From Dipetalonema caudispina (Eukaryota; Nematoda; Chromadorea; Rhabditida; Onchocercidae), in the NCBI GenBank assembly GCA_013365325.1, contig JABVXV010000032.1:310001-374000 (forward strand): DNA of 64,000 nt, in the 5' to 3' direction. Below are positions 26,604 through 39,400 of this stretch, in pieces; position 1 is the stretch's first letter, and each line of letters begins with the position of its first letter. A program made the translations under genes and the position numbers. The notes below the pieces were generated by a model that saw only the letters and a list, made by a program, of their open reading frames with translations, searched no databases and was not told where the DNA came from.

Positions 26604-28059
26604 TCAATTATAATGTAGTTCCAAAACACGGAAGATGACCTCATCCTGAACCATCGACAGCAATAAGAGGGCCATCTGCACAGCGCGCACTCCGCAATGT
26701 AACTGCAACCATCTAGCATATATTGAAAAAAATTGGTGGGTTTTCGGAAATAACAGTTTTGTTCCCATGAAATATTGAAATCTCTTCTAAATAGCATATC
26801 ATTTAATTTCTGTTAAAGTATTGCAAAGTTATTATTAACAATACTGTTTTACAATTCAAGACTTACCGACGAAAATACAAAGAAATAAACAAGTATCGTA
26901 GGAAGAAGGAAAAGTAATATGATGAAAAATAAAGTAGCTATGAACAGCTCTCTCGTATCCAGTTTTACTGAATCAACTCTTTCACGTAACGGATTATACT
27001 TCCGACCACGAAATAATCTCCAAAGTGATTTTATTGACATCACAGACAGTGTGGCTAGCCTGCAACAGATTCTCGAATCGGAATGAAGTGACACAGCTCT
27101 TAAGCTCTTTCGACAAAAATGCTCACGTTCAAGATTGTACAAAATAAATAATGTTACTTGCTTGAAAGCATAAATATGAAAACAGTATATATGCACGGTG
27201 AGTAACCGAAGGAGATCAGACAAAGCTGCGAAAAAGACGGATAAGCCGAAAAAACACGATAAAGATATAAAACCAAATCCAATGTAAACACTTGCCACTG
27301 ATAAATAAGCTGAAAAGAATTATGTTAACTAAAAAATTGTACCATCTTTCGAATTTGATGATTCCTGTAGCAGTGATTCCTCTCGGAATTCAGAATTTCT
27401 TTTTTGAACTTGTACGTATTAACATACAAATGAAAAACTAATAGAAATCACGGATCTCAAGATCCAGCACTTCTTTCCGATCGCGTTAGTGTAATTTCAA
27501 CTTACTTTGCCATAAGTAGATATGATAGACAAAGAACTGCGATAATATTGCATTCAAATGAGCATTTAATTTCAAGCCAGCAGGATATGTCGTGAGCCAA
27601 TGTATCAGCTAAAAGCATTATTTAAATGATTCAGAATTCTCTGCTAACGCTATTTTTCGCATCAGTATTCCGATACTTCAGTAATCTGCAGATCTAAATG
27701 AAAACACAAACCTCCTCCAGATTAGTGATCATCATAGCAAGTCCATCCCAAATATAATTAGAGAAAAAATCGACTTCCGTCAACTCTTTCCAAACGATAA
27801 CACCAAGGGTCGAATCCAGAATTTGACGCTGTGTCCTGAAGAATCTTTTTTGTTGTATGCTGTACAGTTCATATAGAATAATCCGAAACGTTTGCAGAAA
27901 AAACCGACCGAAACGAACCTTTCCATTTGCATTGCAACCTGGACACAACCGCAGAATATTTTGCAAATGATGAGATAAGAACAGATAAATGATACAGCGA
28001 AACAGACATTGCTGCGAACTCCTTTTTTGTCCAACAGCGTCTTGTCCCGCAAAGTTCAT
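26604..28059 (-). CDS. PIGQ: PIG-Q / GPI1, GPI-GlcNAc transferase subunit (C-terminus uncertain)
   Basis: PIG-Q is an ER membrane subunit of the enzyme that moves GlcNAc from UDP-GlcNAc to phosphatidylinositol, the first step of GPI anchors. Exons: 27712-28059 (MNFAGQDAVGQKRSSQQCLF.. through RQILDSTLGVIVWKEL), 27506-27608 (TYPAGLKLNAHLNAILSQFF), 27162-27297 (SDLLRLLTVHIYCFHIYAF), 26867-27059 (KSLWRLFRGRKYNPLRERVD and TLFFIILLFLLPTILVYFFV) and 26604-26702 (VRAVQMALLLLSMVQDEVIF). 'SLWRLFRGKK..RQRVDS' and 'HIYCFYVY' are PIG-Q signatures. The third intron fits as a GC-AG intron. The model is 292 aa, short at both ends compared with human PIG-Q. A further in-phase exon at 26189-26299 (SYSRVNHLPPG) might be the true end. 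The ATG at 28059 follows a TTTAG acceptor. Confidence 0.8.
27060..27161 (-). other. Probable GC-AG intron in PIG-Q
   Basis: Read on the minus strand, the intron starts GCAAGT, the classic GC donor consensus, and ends TTGCAG. Removing it gives ..HIYAF-K-LATLSVMSIKSLW.., which matches the spacing of the human protein. The GT four bases further on breaks the frame with the same acceptor. Retaining the whole segment also leaves an open frame but inserts unconserved residues. Confidence 0.6.
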
Positions 28060-28810
28060 TCACCACTTCAAGCCTTAATTTCCTAAAGCAACCATAACCG
28101 CGAAAAATTATTGCAGAATATATCAAGATCTCAACCTCCAGCAAAGAGTAGGAGTATTATGCTACGCTGTTCCGATAACCACTATTTCCAAATCTTACCT
28201 CGTTCCTCAATATACCCATGTATAACACAAGCGCAGTATTGCTAAGCTGCCAAATCAATGAATATCAAGTTAAAGCAGTTATACAAGAACTATTCATTTT
28301 TTAAGAGTAATCACATTATAAATCCTCCCAACACTTATTTTAACTTTTTGCAATTCTTTTTCGAGTTACTATAAAACATTACTGGAAACAAAGTATCACC
28401 ATTAAAAATCAAATTTCTATTTTCTCTCCATTTACAATGTCTAGAATATCTTTATATACATTTCTATGACAAACAACAAACAAATCATATTGAGAGAAAA
28501 GTGGACAAGAGTTACATATTTACTGACGATAATATAATTATTTACAAAAATCTGGATCACAAGTCTTACACACACAGTTTTAGTATACATGTTGTAGCAT
28601 GGGCACAACATACATAATTTGTTATTATTGTGCCTTTAGTTTAGTCAACCAACTCGTATGCTTCCCACTCATAACAAACTAAAATGCTTCATGGTACTTT
28701 AACTTTTATGAGATAAAGCATGAATTACAGAACACTTTTCAACTGCCAGAAAAAATATACAAATCACAAGTATTGAGAAACAAAGGCAATAGCATTCTTG
28801 CTTAAAAGAA
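28060..28810. other. Intergenic AT-rich spacer
   Basis: Upstream flank of PIG-Q and 3' flank of the phosphate-carrier relic. I see no supported ORF, although undetected 5' exons of PIG-Q could lie in 28060-28200. Confidence 0.45.
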
Positions 28811-30075
28811 TTATTGTAATGTTCTAACACCCTTCAATTTCGCTTGTAGTGATTCCGGCATTCCTGATGGTGGTGGGCGAGGGAGCTTAAATACTATTTT
28901 CACATTGCCATAAATAAACCATAGTGCAGCTGCTGACGTACCAATCATGACGAAAAATGAAAATGAACCTTCCCATAAACCTAGAAAATTGAATATTAAC
29001 TCGAATTCTATATTTTCGATAAAAAATATTTAAGAGTATTATCAAAATATACGTAAAAGTATATAAGAATGAAGAACAGATGAAATCACAACATTTCTGT
29101 ATTCAAAGAGGGTCACGATAATTAAGTGACCTGACATTCACAAGGAAAGCAAAAAATGCCGACCTGCAAATCAAATTTTTTGGTCACAGTACCAAGTCCC
29201 GAAATTGGCATTCTGATTCAACTTCGACACAATAGTAGATGCGAACGATGGTGCAGAAAATACCAGCAAAGTAATCTGGATAGAAGGTGAAACCGATTGT
29301 TCAATCTTTGTACAATGCAACCTTGATTTTGGAGACAGGAATTTGTACAGCATATCAACCGTACGTTGGGGAAACGCGAACTTCATAAATGTTTAGGGCA
29401 TCTGTTACATTCACTTCAGTAGCAAACCCTTAACGGCACTTAATATGTCTCAGACATCATCAACACGAACAAAAACGATTCCTATTAACAAATAGTATAT
29501 TCCCCATTAATACTCAAACAATGATAGTAATATGGAATTGACAAATGATCTAATCTCATCAGTTAAAACCATTAAAGTGAGAAGTTAAAAAAAAAAACCT
29601 TGTAAATCCAGTAATTCCTTCACTTCTCCAAATCATCGGTCCTGACAAAGTTGGTGGTACACTTGGTATTGTTTGACCCTTCTGTCGCTATCATTGAAGC
29701 AAGCAAAATATCAGCGAGGAATTCCGCTGAAGCTGACAGTATTAAATAAAGAGATATTAGCCATGTATAAGTTAATTTCTTAAAATGCTCAAATAGAACA
29801 CTTATTTCGATTATAAAAAAGAACAAAATTAATGTATTTAGCTGCCATAAACAACTGATCCTAATTTATTTAAGAAAAAATAAATAAATTTAAAATAAAT
29901 TTAGCAAAAATACTGGGTAATAAACCTCCCCAAGAAACTCAGAATAACACAGCATCTTGTAAAATCTAACTTCCCACTCCCTGCAACAAATAATCACATA
30001 AAGTGGGAGCATATCCTTGACCAAAACTCAGAAACCTTCTTCCTCGTTTTAAAACCACAGATAATGTCATGGTAT
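28811..30075 (-). pseudogene. Decayed duplicate of the mitochondrial phosphate carrier
   Basis: Exon-by-exon homology to the intact gene at 32594-35177, in the same order and on the same strand. The last exon (28811-28980) is fully open with the same entry phase: MIGTSAAALWFIYGNVKIVF then KLPRPPPSGMPESLQAKL and a stop. The penultimate exon copy (about 29169-29410) has an in-frame TAA where the intact gene has Tyr (QMP-stop-TFMKF against QIPYTMMKF), and a frameshifted piece (YFAGIFCTIV) before TIVSKLNQ returns to frame. The next copy (about 29600-29778) keeps SLYLILSASAEFLADILLAS but shifts frame before VPPTLSGPMIWRSEGITGF. A rough copy of the third exon lies at about 29930-30075 (GQGYAPTLCDYLLQG). 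Exons 1 and 2 were not found. The carrier motif Pro-x-Glu is lost in the middle repeat. Confidence 0.85.
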
Positions 30076-32593
30076 TTCACCAGATTTACCTACAAAAAAC
30101 AGAAGTCACAGTTGTGCTAGATAAGCATGATCATGACAAGAAATGAAGGATACAATCAATTTTTCAAAAATCTTTGTACACCAGAGTAAGAAGTCAGTGT
30201 GCGTCAAGTTTAAGATGCCACAGGCAGTGGCCTATGTATTTCCTCTTGCACTTTGGATCAAAGACCAGACGAAAGATATTGGAAGGCCGAACATGATGCA
30301 GCTTAGCACTTATGCTTCAAAATATGTTACAAAGGAACAAAAGAGGATATTCCAGTCAATCAAATAGTCATGTCCGGTTGAAATTTATTTTTCGAAAAAG
30401 CAGAATCCAAATCAGCGAGAAATACCTATGATATTGTGCACTGCTACGCTTGACACGCAATAATGTGCAGAGATACGAATGAAGCACAGAAAATCCCAAA
30501 TGAGATTATTCAACATTTAGCATATATTTTTGGAAAGAATCTTGAATTTGATCAAATCTAAATAAGAAACGAAGTATGTGTGCTGCACACGAAACAGTGT
30601 TATCAAGTCCACAGAGAGCAAAGAGATGAAAAGACACATATGGAAGAGAAGGAAATTTGATTTTTAACAGAATAGAATAAGCTTATCTCTTGTCATACAT
30701 TCATATGCAGTATTTCATTTCCAAGAAAATGACTGAATTTACAAGTCACAATGCTCAATACAGATAATCCTAAATATAGATATTGACTACTTTTGTTTTC
30801 AGATTTCGCTTAATAAAGATAGCAATCGTAGAAAATAACAAAATCCTGCAGTAAGAAATAAATATTAACTCCAAGTCCTGACATTAACGGGAAAGAAGAA
30901 AAGAATCCGGAGACTTCAGGAAAGTCTCGGAACTATAGAATAGGTTTAAAAAGTTACAAATCCAAAAGATCAATAGCAACGTTACCTCATACGCCAATCG
31001 AATCGTATGACGCAAACATGCAAATATGGCATCCCAAACGCAAACAGTTTAACTTCAATAATTCCATCTAAACGAGTTTCCTGAACATGAAGTGAATTTC
31101 CGCTTCAAACATCTCAAAAGAAAAATGAGCAAAAAACAAATACCAACAAAAACTATATAGCTCTCCACAAACAGGAATTACAAACGAGGAATAGCTCCGA
31201 ACCAGACAATTACGAGTCGATGAAAATAGTGGAGAAGCCGTTTTTCGGTCTATTCCTGCACTTCTTCAGTTATCATTTTCATTGCGTACGCCATGCACTT
31301 TGAAGCGATTACGTCATCCTCCACTCGTACGTCAACATCAGCAGTCACTCACAGAAGAGCAAAGCATCAAAACCTGTCACTTCAGGATGAAATGGTTCAC
31401 ACCTCTCGTAGCACTGATCTACGCTTGGCCAAATGTAATGATTTGTATCAGCTGTCAATCCTACATAGAAAACAAACAGTCATAACAAACACAACACTCA
31501 GTGGACCCACCTTTCCAATGCAATCTCACGTCATTCATGCTTTGTCTTCGACATTTATTTCAGCTTATTTTGCGTTTACCTTCAGCATATGCTTCCATTT
31601 CACTATAGCACAACCCGAACTACGAGACACGAAGGACATACATACCCACTACATTATACTTAAAATTCACACCTCTAGCAAATGAATGTCTACAAAGCGA
31701 ACTTCCAGAAACTCCTCGAGTCACTCACCTTCGAAATCCCTTTCTGGAACACTTTTTATCCATTATACCACCAATAAAAACTTTCAATTGATCAATTTGC
31801 ATGTTTATGAAACACTGTATTTCCTCTACAAGGCATAATACAAACATCACATCCACTGAAGAAAACAATCGAAAAATATAACCAACAAAAACATAACCGT
31901 TCATATTCGAATCAGAAAGCGTGAGCTGATGATTCACAGTCACTGGGAATTCCTCGTTCAAGGCAAATAATTGCATTTGCAATTCACCATCACAGAAGAT
32001 TTTCAAGAGGTTAATATTGCCGAAAAGTACTGACAGTCCCTAGTAACTAACTTTGGATAAGGATCTTGATGGCAGGAAAACAATAGCAAAGGAACAAAAT
32101 TCCATTAAAACTAATGATACTGATTCCGCAAGGGATGGACAAAAAGAAGTTACTACGTCCAATACAGTTCGCTCTCTATCAGCACCAAGAACCGCTGCTC
32201 AATACTCCAATATAACCTAATATCACGAACCTTATTTCATATTTCAGTCAGCTGTGTAGTGTTCCGGAGCCAATGATAACGTTGGAAGGGTCAAAAACAG
32301 CGAATGCCTAAATGATGCAGCGAAACCATTTGAACTGAATTCGTTTAACTAATGAATATACAGTGAAACCTTTATAAATTTCACCGTTATCATTCACGTG
32401 CACAAATTCGACTTTTGTAAAAATTTATCAAGCCTAGTTAAGCAGATTCTACTGAAGTTAATTTTGCACACGAGAGTTACATAAACCATATGAAATACGT
32501 AGTTATCAAAAAAGCCTAACTAGTAATTGCATATGAAGGAAGAAAACTATTTATGTATAGCCAGAGAACAGTAAGATTACTCAAGAACATGCT
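30076..32593. other. Spacer between carrier duplicate and intact carrier
   Basis: About 2.5 kb. Open stretches such as 30143-30367 (+), 31293-31685 (+) and 31725-32006 (-) have no splice partners or family match that I can see. The absent 5' exons of the duplicate may have decayed here. Confidence 0.45.
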
Positions 32594-35177
32594 CTATAAT
32601 TTCCCGGCTGCTTCCAACTTTTTACGTAACGAAAGCGGCATTTCTGGTGGTGGTGGACGTGGCAATTTAAAATACACTTTAACGGAATCATAGATAAACC
32701 ACTGCAATGCCGTAAGCGTTCCTATCATTATGATGCGAGGCAAAAGCCCTTTCCAGAGACCTGCAAATAATAGCCGCTCTTCTATTTTAGAGAACATGGG
32801 TGACATCAGCATTTACTGTCTGGACAGATTTAAAAGTTTTAGCTAGTATAAATCTTTAATTACTATCCAATAACATTCAGTGGACCCAAAACACAATTAA
32901 AACTTACCCATGAAACCCAATTTTCTAACGATTGCACTAGCAGAAGAGCCAGAATCTTGGTTGAGTTTGCTAACAATGGTATCTGCAGGATGAGAAACAA
33001 TAGCACAGAAGACACCAGCAATATATCCTGCGACGAACGTGACTACCAACTGTTCTTGCTTCGTGCATTCGGAACGTGGTTTCGGTACCACATACCTGTA
33101 TAATGCTTCCAACGTACGTTCAAAACAGGCAAATTTCATCATGGTGTAAGGTATTTGGCGCATCCAAAGAGGTGGCAGACCTGAAAATCAATTAAGTGTT
33201 AAGTGACGTAAAACTATGCTACGAATTTATCCCGTTTTCCACTTACTTCCCAAAATCAAATATATGAAGCTTACAAAATTAACTGACACAGTCACGTTAC
33301 CTTTGTAAAAGCCTGTCATTCCTTCATTTCTGTATATCATTGGTGCACAACCACGAAGCGTTGGTGGAGCACCTGGAGATGTCTGCACGCGAACTTTCGT
33401 AGCTTCCATTGGTGCCAGTAACATGTCGGCGAAAAATTCTGCAGATGCAGAAGCAGCCAAATACAAACTTGTACGCCACTGATACGACAATTCCTAAAAT
33501 AACAAGACATGAATACTACCAGGAAGCTTCCCAAAAATCCAGGACTACCTTGAAGTTTGCAAAGAAAAAAACAAAAGCAAAACATTCTTAAACCAGTGAA
33601 AACAACAGTTTAAAAAATGAAACGAAATCAGTTCCACTCGAAGGAACCTAATGTAGCGCATGACATGAATAAAGTTTGCTGAAAAAAAGCGATGCAAAAT
33701 CATACCTCACCCAGCATGTCAGTATAGAAAATTTTAAACATCTCGTAAAAACCGAATTTTCCGAGTCCTTGGAGCGAATAACCAACTAATGTTGGTGCCC
33801 ATCCCTTCCCCAAAGCACTAAAGCCTTCTTCTTTCACTGTAGTCCGGAAGCCTTGTACAATCCCTCTGTATTTTTCCGGATTTACCTGGAAATCAACATC
33901 AGCTCGAAACGAAATCACATAAATTCCAAAAAACAATGGAAAAATCCCACAGTTCCTGTGCACCATTTAAATAGATACCTGTATTCGACATTTGACAAGA
34001 TCAAGTGGAACAATAGCCGTATGTGTGGTACCACACGAGATTACCCCGCCCAGACCACATAAAAGAAAATATTTAAGAGAACCAAATTCCACCTCATCAT
34101 CAGATTTACCTGAAAGTTGAAAGCAATTAAACGGTCGAAAAACATAGAAGAAGCAAACAAACATTAGTATAAAAATTTATATGCTACGTAAATTTGAGAA
34201 ATAGAGCATTAGAGTGCTGTACAGAGGGGAAGGCGTCATTTGTCTGGAAGCAAATTTATATTTCTAAAACTAAACAACTTCAGGGCAATTCCCCCAAAAA
34301 AATTATAAAATCCTACGTTCAAACAATGTTTTTAACAGCTCAGTGCAGGAATCGAGAATGAAAAAGAAGAAACTCCTAACAGCACTGTCTAAAGCGAGAC
34401 GGATGGCCAATGGCATATCCCAGTGATGTAACAACTGTATGACATCATCTAACAGTGATACAAATGAATAAAGAAAAAGCCAACAGATTAGTATAACTAT
34501 TAGGTTAATGTGCACTTGTCTAATCATAATGCAAAAAAGCAAAGATCCATTTTCCATTTAGAACAACTAGATATTATTGTTCGAAGTGGCAGCAAGCGTC
34601 AGGGCGTATCAGCCTTGTAATTTGGTTTGAATAGCAATCGAAATGTCAATCATGGAAGACACGGTTTCACCGCAACAATAAAAGCAAATGTAAAAAATGG
34701 GTATGTGCACAGATGCATATTACAGTGCAACAGAAATGATTAACCAATTCTATATAAAATTAAAAAAAAAAAAATACGTGCTGCACAAGCATTCTAACAA
34801 CACTGCATAAGCAAAACATGAACATCTCGTACTGTCTTGCTCCGTATCCTCAATTCCCACACCACTGTTATCAGTACGGGTACAATTACACTCACAGTAT
34901 TATCCATATTATCTATAGTGACACGCATATCTAACTAGCAGCTTCACTGATATCAACACTATTGACTGCACTTCGCACGCTTCTGCTAGCATAAAATTTA
35001 TGAAGTGAACCGTGCTAACGGTTTTCCCTGGAGTAGAAAAGGCCTGCTAATAAAAAGCATACCAACGCTGCCGCCTACAGAGGCACAAAACAGATTGCGT
35101 ATTGGCAAATACGGAAATAGCGAGGATTTGGCTCCGGGTGACTGTTCCACGAAATCGTTACCACTAGATAGTGCCAT
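32594..35177 (-). CDS. Mitochondrial phosphate carrier (SLC25A3 type), 352 aa, 6 exons
   Basis: This inner-membrane carrier imports phosphate with protons for ATP synthesis. Exons 35063-35177, 33979-34109, 33706-33885, 33301-33493, 32908-33180 and 32594-32760 join in phase to 352 residues (the family is about 340-360). Exon 1 is a presequence-like N-terminus (MALSSGNDFVEQSPGAKSSL). Three carrier repeats carry the Pro-x-Asp/Glu helix breakers PLDLVKCR, PMEATKVR and PADTIVSK. Conserved stretches include GLGGVISCGTTHTAIVPLDL, GWAPTLVGYSLQGLGKFGFY, QIPYTMMKFACFERTLEALY, MIGTLTALQWFIYDSVKV and LPRPPPPEMP near the C-terminus. All residues expected of a working carrier look intact. A broken duplicate lies about 2.5 kb downstream. 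Confidence 0.96.
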
Positions 35178-36427
35178 TTATACCTAGTCAATTAGATGCA
35201 TTAAAGATTGTGTTGAATTAAAGAATAGTTTAATAATGAAGTCTCGTAATCATCGAGTATTTAAGAAGTACTGTAGAACAACCAATTCAGAAATCCTCAT
35301 CCATAATCCTATACCATATGGCATCAAAATAATTTTGAGAAAAATACTACCTTAAATAGGTTAAAAACTCTGAATCGCCTAAAATATATCAAAATATTTA
35401 TTTTATTTACAATCTTTGTGCTGCTAAACCTACTAAACAAAAATTCGGAAAAATGAAACCACATTAATCGAAAATAAATATGAAATTAATTACATTTTAT
35501 AAAATCTTTTAAATGAAAATATAATAAAGAGATGAAGAGAGAAAGCCATGAAATTCACTCCACCTCATACCTCCTCATCTTATCAAACAAAACTCATTCA
35601 TCCCATATTCCCACCACCGTATCACTATCTCTCTCAAGAGTTCATGCCAAACACTTCAAGTCTCATATCAACTCGTGAAGCACAATTGTAATGATAAATG
35701 CTCCATCTATTAATGGGTTGATATTTGAATTGCTTGTTCTTCCGTGATGTTTTAGCGCGGAGGAATGTGGTCAGGAAGACATTTTTCCATTTCTTATTAT
35801 TTCTTCCCAGCGAATAAGCTATTATTCCATTGTGGTTGAATTTGATTTTCAAATTCGGTCGTTTACCTTTCATTCTGTTCCTCTTCTTCGCATCTCTGAT
35901 CGAAAAAAAAGGTGCTAAAATTTTTGTTAGATTTCGTCAGTTCTTATTCACATATGAGTTTAATTTGAAATATTATGACCAAAGAAAAATATCCGTCTTT
36001 TGGTAAATTTGTTGAATAAAAAATTTACTTGCTGAATTGCTGTAGTAAGACTCTTCAGTTCATTTTAAGTTAGAAATTGATATATTAAAAATCAAATAAT
36101 GCCAAGTAAGTTCGAGCTTTTCCTCATTTCCCTTCCTCACGGGATCCATTTTTTTCTGTCGAGAATTCGCTCAGATAGTTTGTGATTTCATAAGATCAAA
36201 ATACTCCAGTGAGAGAAATGGAATGTTTAAACTAATGTCAGAGTTCTAGTTTGTTAGTTTCTGTCGTTTTGGGTCAACTTACTGTAACTTGCGTCATCGT
36301 ACCTTTCTGGACATCAATAGAAAAGATGAAAAAAGTACATGAAATGATTGTTTTAAGTCAATTACATTTTGGATTCGAATTAAATTTTTTGCTTTACTTG
36401 AGTACAGCACTAGTAGTACGCAAAGCT
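35178..36427. other. Divergent intergenic region (phosphate carrier / UAP1)
   Basis: About 1.25 kb between divergent starts and therefore promoter-bearing. An open minus-strand stretch at 35634-35873 (79 codons, Lys/Asn-rich) has no supporting splice signals or family match. An open frame runs upstream of the UAP1 ATG from 36251. Confidence 0.45.
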
Positions 36428-39400
36428 ATGCGTGAAGATCGATCAAAAGCAATGGCCATATTTGGCAAACACGACTATTTGTTGCGCTTCTGGAACGAGC
36501 TTACTCCGGAGGAGCGACAGCAATTAGTGGATCAGTTTACCTTGTATAATATGCACGAAATAGACAAAGCATTCAAAGAATCTGCAATTCCAATGGTATG
36601 TCAGTGGTTCGTGATGTTGTGAATTTTCCATTTTTATGGTAGGCTATGATTATGAATTTTTCTGACATTGCAAAATGGCAAAGGATGGTTTCCCCCTAAT
36701 ATCTTCTCCTAGTTTTTAATTCTTTGCAGAAGTTGGAAGGCTTGGAACCAATCGATGAGAGCTACTATTCTGTTGCTGGTGATATTGATGAAAGTATTAT
36801 GAAGGAGTACTGGAATACAGGTATTGTATATTGCAGTGAACTCTTTTTCCTGTGCGTACCATCACTTGTTGTTATAGTTAAAAGAATCGGCCTGTTCTGG
36901 ATGATTCTGACATCTTTTACTGCAACCTAACTGCTTGATTTTGAAGATTGTTTGGATTTCCAAAGTTGACTAAGTATTCGCTGAATATGTATTGTTTAAT
37001 GATGCTCAGGTTTGGAAGCAATAGCAAGAGGACAAGTTGCTGCTGTAGTTTTGGCAGGCGGTCAAGCAACACGGCTTGGATCAACGGAACCGAAGGGTAC
37101 CCTTTCCTTGGGATTCACCGATTGTGAGATAACTGATTCACTGTTAGCCTTTCAAGCGGCTCGTATTTCACGTCTGCAAGAGCTCGCTCGAGTAGCATTC
37201 CCGAATTCGGACCCGAAGATCTGGTGGTATGGTTTTTCTAAAGATATAGTCACTCTTCAGTTCTGATCATTCCAAAGTAACTTGTGATTAGCAATGCTGT
37301 ATCACCAGTGTAGTGACTTCTATACTATAAAAATTGCAAGCATGGCTAATCCAGATCATATATTCTCGGCTCGTGTCATATCCTTTATGAGTTGCTTACA
37401 TTGGGTTTTATAGGAAAATTGTTGCTATAAAACAAATAAATTAGGGTTGTGTTGACGAGTTCGTCTACCGCAGAGGCAACACTGAAGCATCTTCGTGATC
37501 TACTTCCAGTAGCTGTTATTGATCCAGGACGTCTTATCGTGCTTTCACAACGATCAATTCCATGCTATGATATAAATGGTGGCTTATTTTTGTCTTCGAA
37601 GTGCAGTTTCGAGGTTTCTCCAAGTGAGCATTCTGTTTGTTTCCCCACCTAACGCATCATTTTCATTATGATTTAATGAATCTTACTGAAATTTATTTCA
37701 GATGGAAATGGTGGCCTTTATGAATGTTTGGAAGCTCATTGTACTTCCTCTATAAATAATCAAATCAAGTACTTCCATGTTTTTGGTGTTGACAACGTGT
37801 TGTGTCGTGTGGCAGATCCTCATTTTATCGGATATTGTATCAAAAATAATGTAGATTGTGCCGCAAAAGTAAGAACATTACGTTGATGCACCTGTGCCGA
37901 TTACAGTTTGACTATCCTTACTGCCAATAATTTAAATAAGTGAACTGAACAGATGGCTTTTTCTTTGATGACTGCGCACCGAATGATTAGCCAGTCTGGA
38001 AGGTCATAGCATTTGATTGGAAAAACTGCATAATTAAAAGAGGCTGGGTGTTTCCTAGTTTTATTCGGAAATTTCCAGCACCGCGGAAATTAGGATCCGT
38101 ATGGCATTATTTTGAAAATCATTCTAGGTTGTAGAAAAAACCGATCCATTTGAACGAGTTGGTGTGATATGTCAAACATCAGATGGTGTTCAAGTTGTTG
38201 AATATTCGGATCTACCCACAGAATTAGCTTTGGCTCGAGATGATTCTGGACGCCTCAAATTTCGTGCAGGAAATATTGCAAATCATTTCTTCACTTGCGA
38301 CTTTGTTCACGCAGGTTTGTGAAGAAGTACTGTTCGACTGGCTGAAAAGGTAGCTGTTGTATGTACGGGATGGAGATATGGATCGTTTTGAGGAAGGTAG
38401 TGTGGAAGGTGTAGGTTTGAGATGTTATAATCAACATGCAGTCGTACCTCAATAACATGTAAAGCGTCGTGGCGAAAGTCCTAACATTATGGGTAGTAAT
38501 AGAATGAGGAACCAAACTTCGTCCACATTTTCATGTGGCTGCTTAGCTAGGTTCATTTTTTGACTAGTTCTGGTTTAGAATTCCTAAATAAATCAAAATA
38601 CTTTTTGCCCGCTGTTGCTCACAATTAAAAAGAAGAACGAAAATTACTTTTTGAAATTAAGTTTACTTTCATTAATAAATTTGTCCAACGTATGAATTTT
38701 GTTTTTCAGCAGCCAATTTCAAACTACCTCTTCATCGTGCCTTCAAAAAAATTCCATTTATTGATCGAATGACTGGAATGCCAGTAAAGCCAGAAACAGA
38801 AAATGGTTACAAACTCGAGTTTTTCATTTTCGATGCTTTCAAATGTGCTAAGTAAGTCTTCTTTATATATTATCAAAATTACGAGAACTGTCCGGTTATT
38901 CAGTGCAGTGCAGCTCTTGAAGGTAATGCAATTGCAGTTACAAGCTAGAGTGAGCAGTACAGCCTTTATATTTAGTTTAAGTTCTTGGCCATTGATTCTT
39001 CCGTTCGTTAACCTCCCAATTGCTCTTTTTGTGACTCAAACGCATCATCTCGGATCCAAAAATGAGGCATTATATTCTTCAGTTATTTGAAGTCCTGAAC
39101 GTACTGCTTTGCTGCGCTACCTCAGTTACCACCAAACTGTATCACAGAATTTTCACGCTCTCTGTTGTTATCAGTGCCAATCACTTTTATTACTCTAATT
39201 TTTCCCTTTCTAATTCATTGTAATGTTTTCACTGGTTGCAGAAATTTCCACGTATGGGAAGTTAAACGTTCAGAAGAATTCAGTCCTTTAAAAAATTCAG
39301 AAAACGTAGGAAAGGACTGTATGAGCACATGCCGCCGTGATTATTATGCTGAATGCAAACGTTGGCTTGCAAAAGCCGATGTACAGATTTACATCGATCG

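Noticed and set aside
30143..30367. 74-codon plus-strand ORF with fairly protein-like end (MPQAVAYVFPLALWIKDQTK)
   Set aside because: I looked for a match to the carrier exons on either strand and to known families and found none, and there are no splice partners. Kept out of the gene list but could be a relic.
31293..31685. 130-codon plus-strand ORF between the two carrier loci
   Set aside because: No splice signals, no family resemblance, Ser/Thr/His-rich composition, and a second frame is open over the same DNA. About this length is expected to occur by chance once or less in 64 kb of such DNA.
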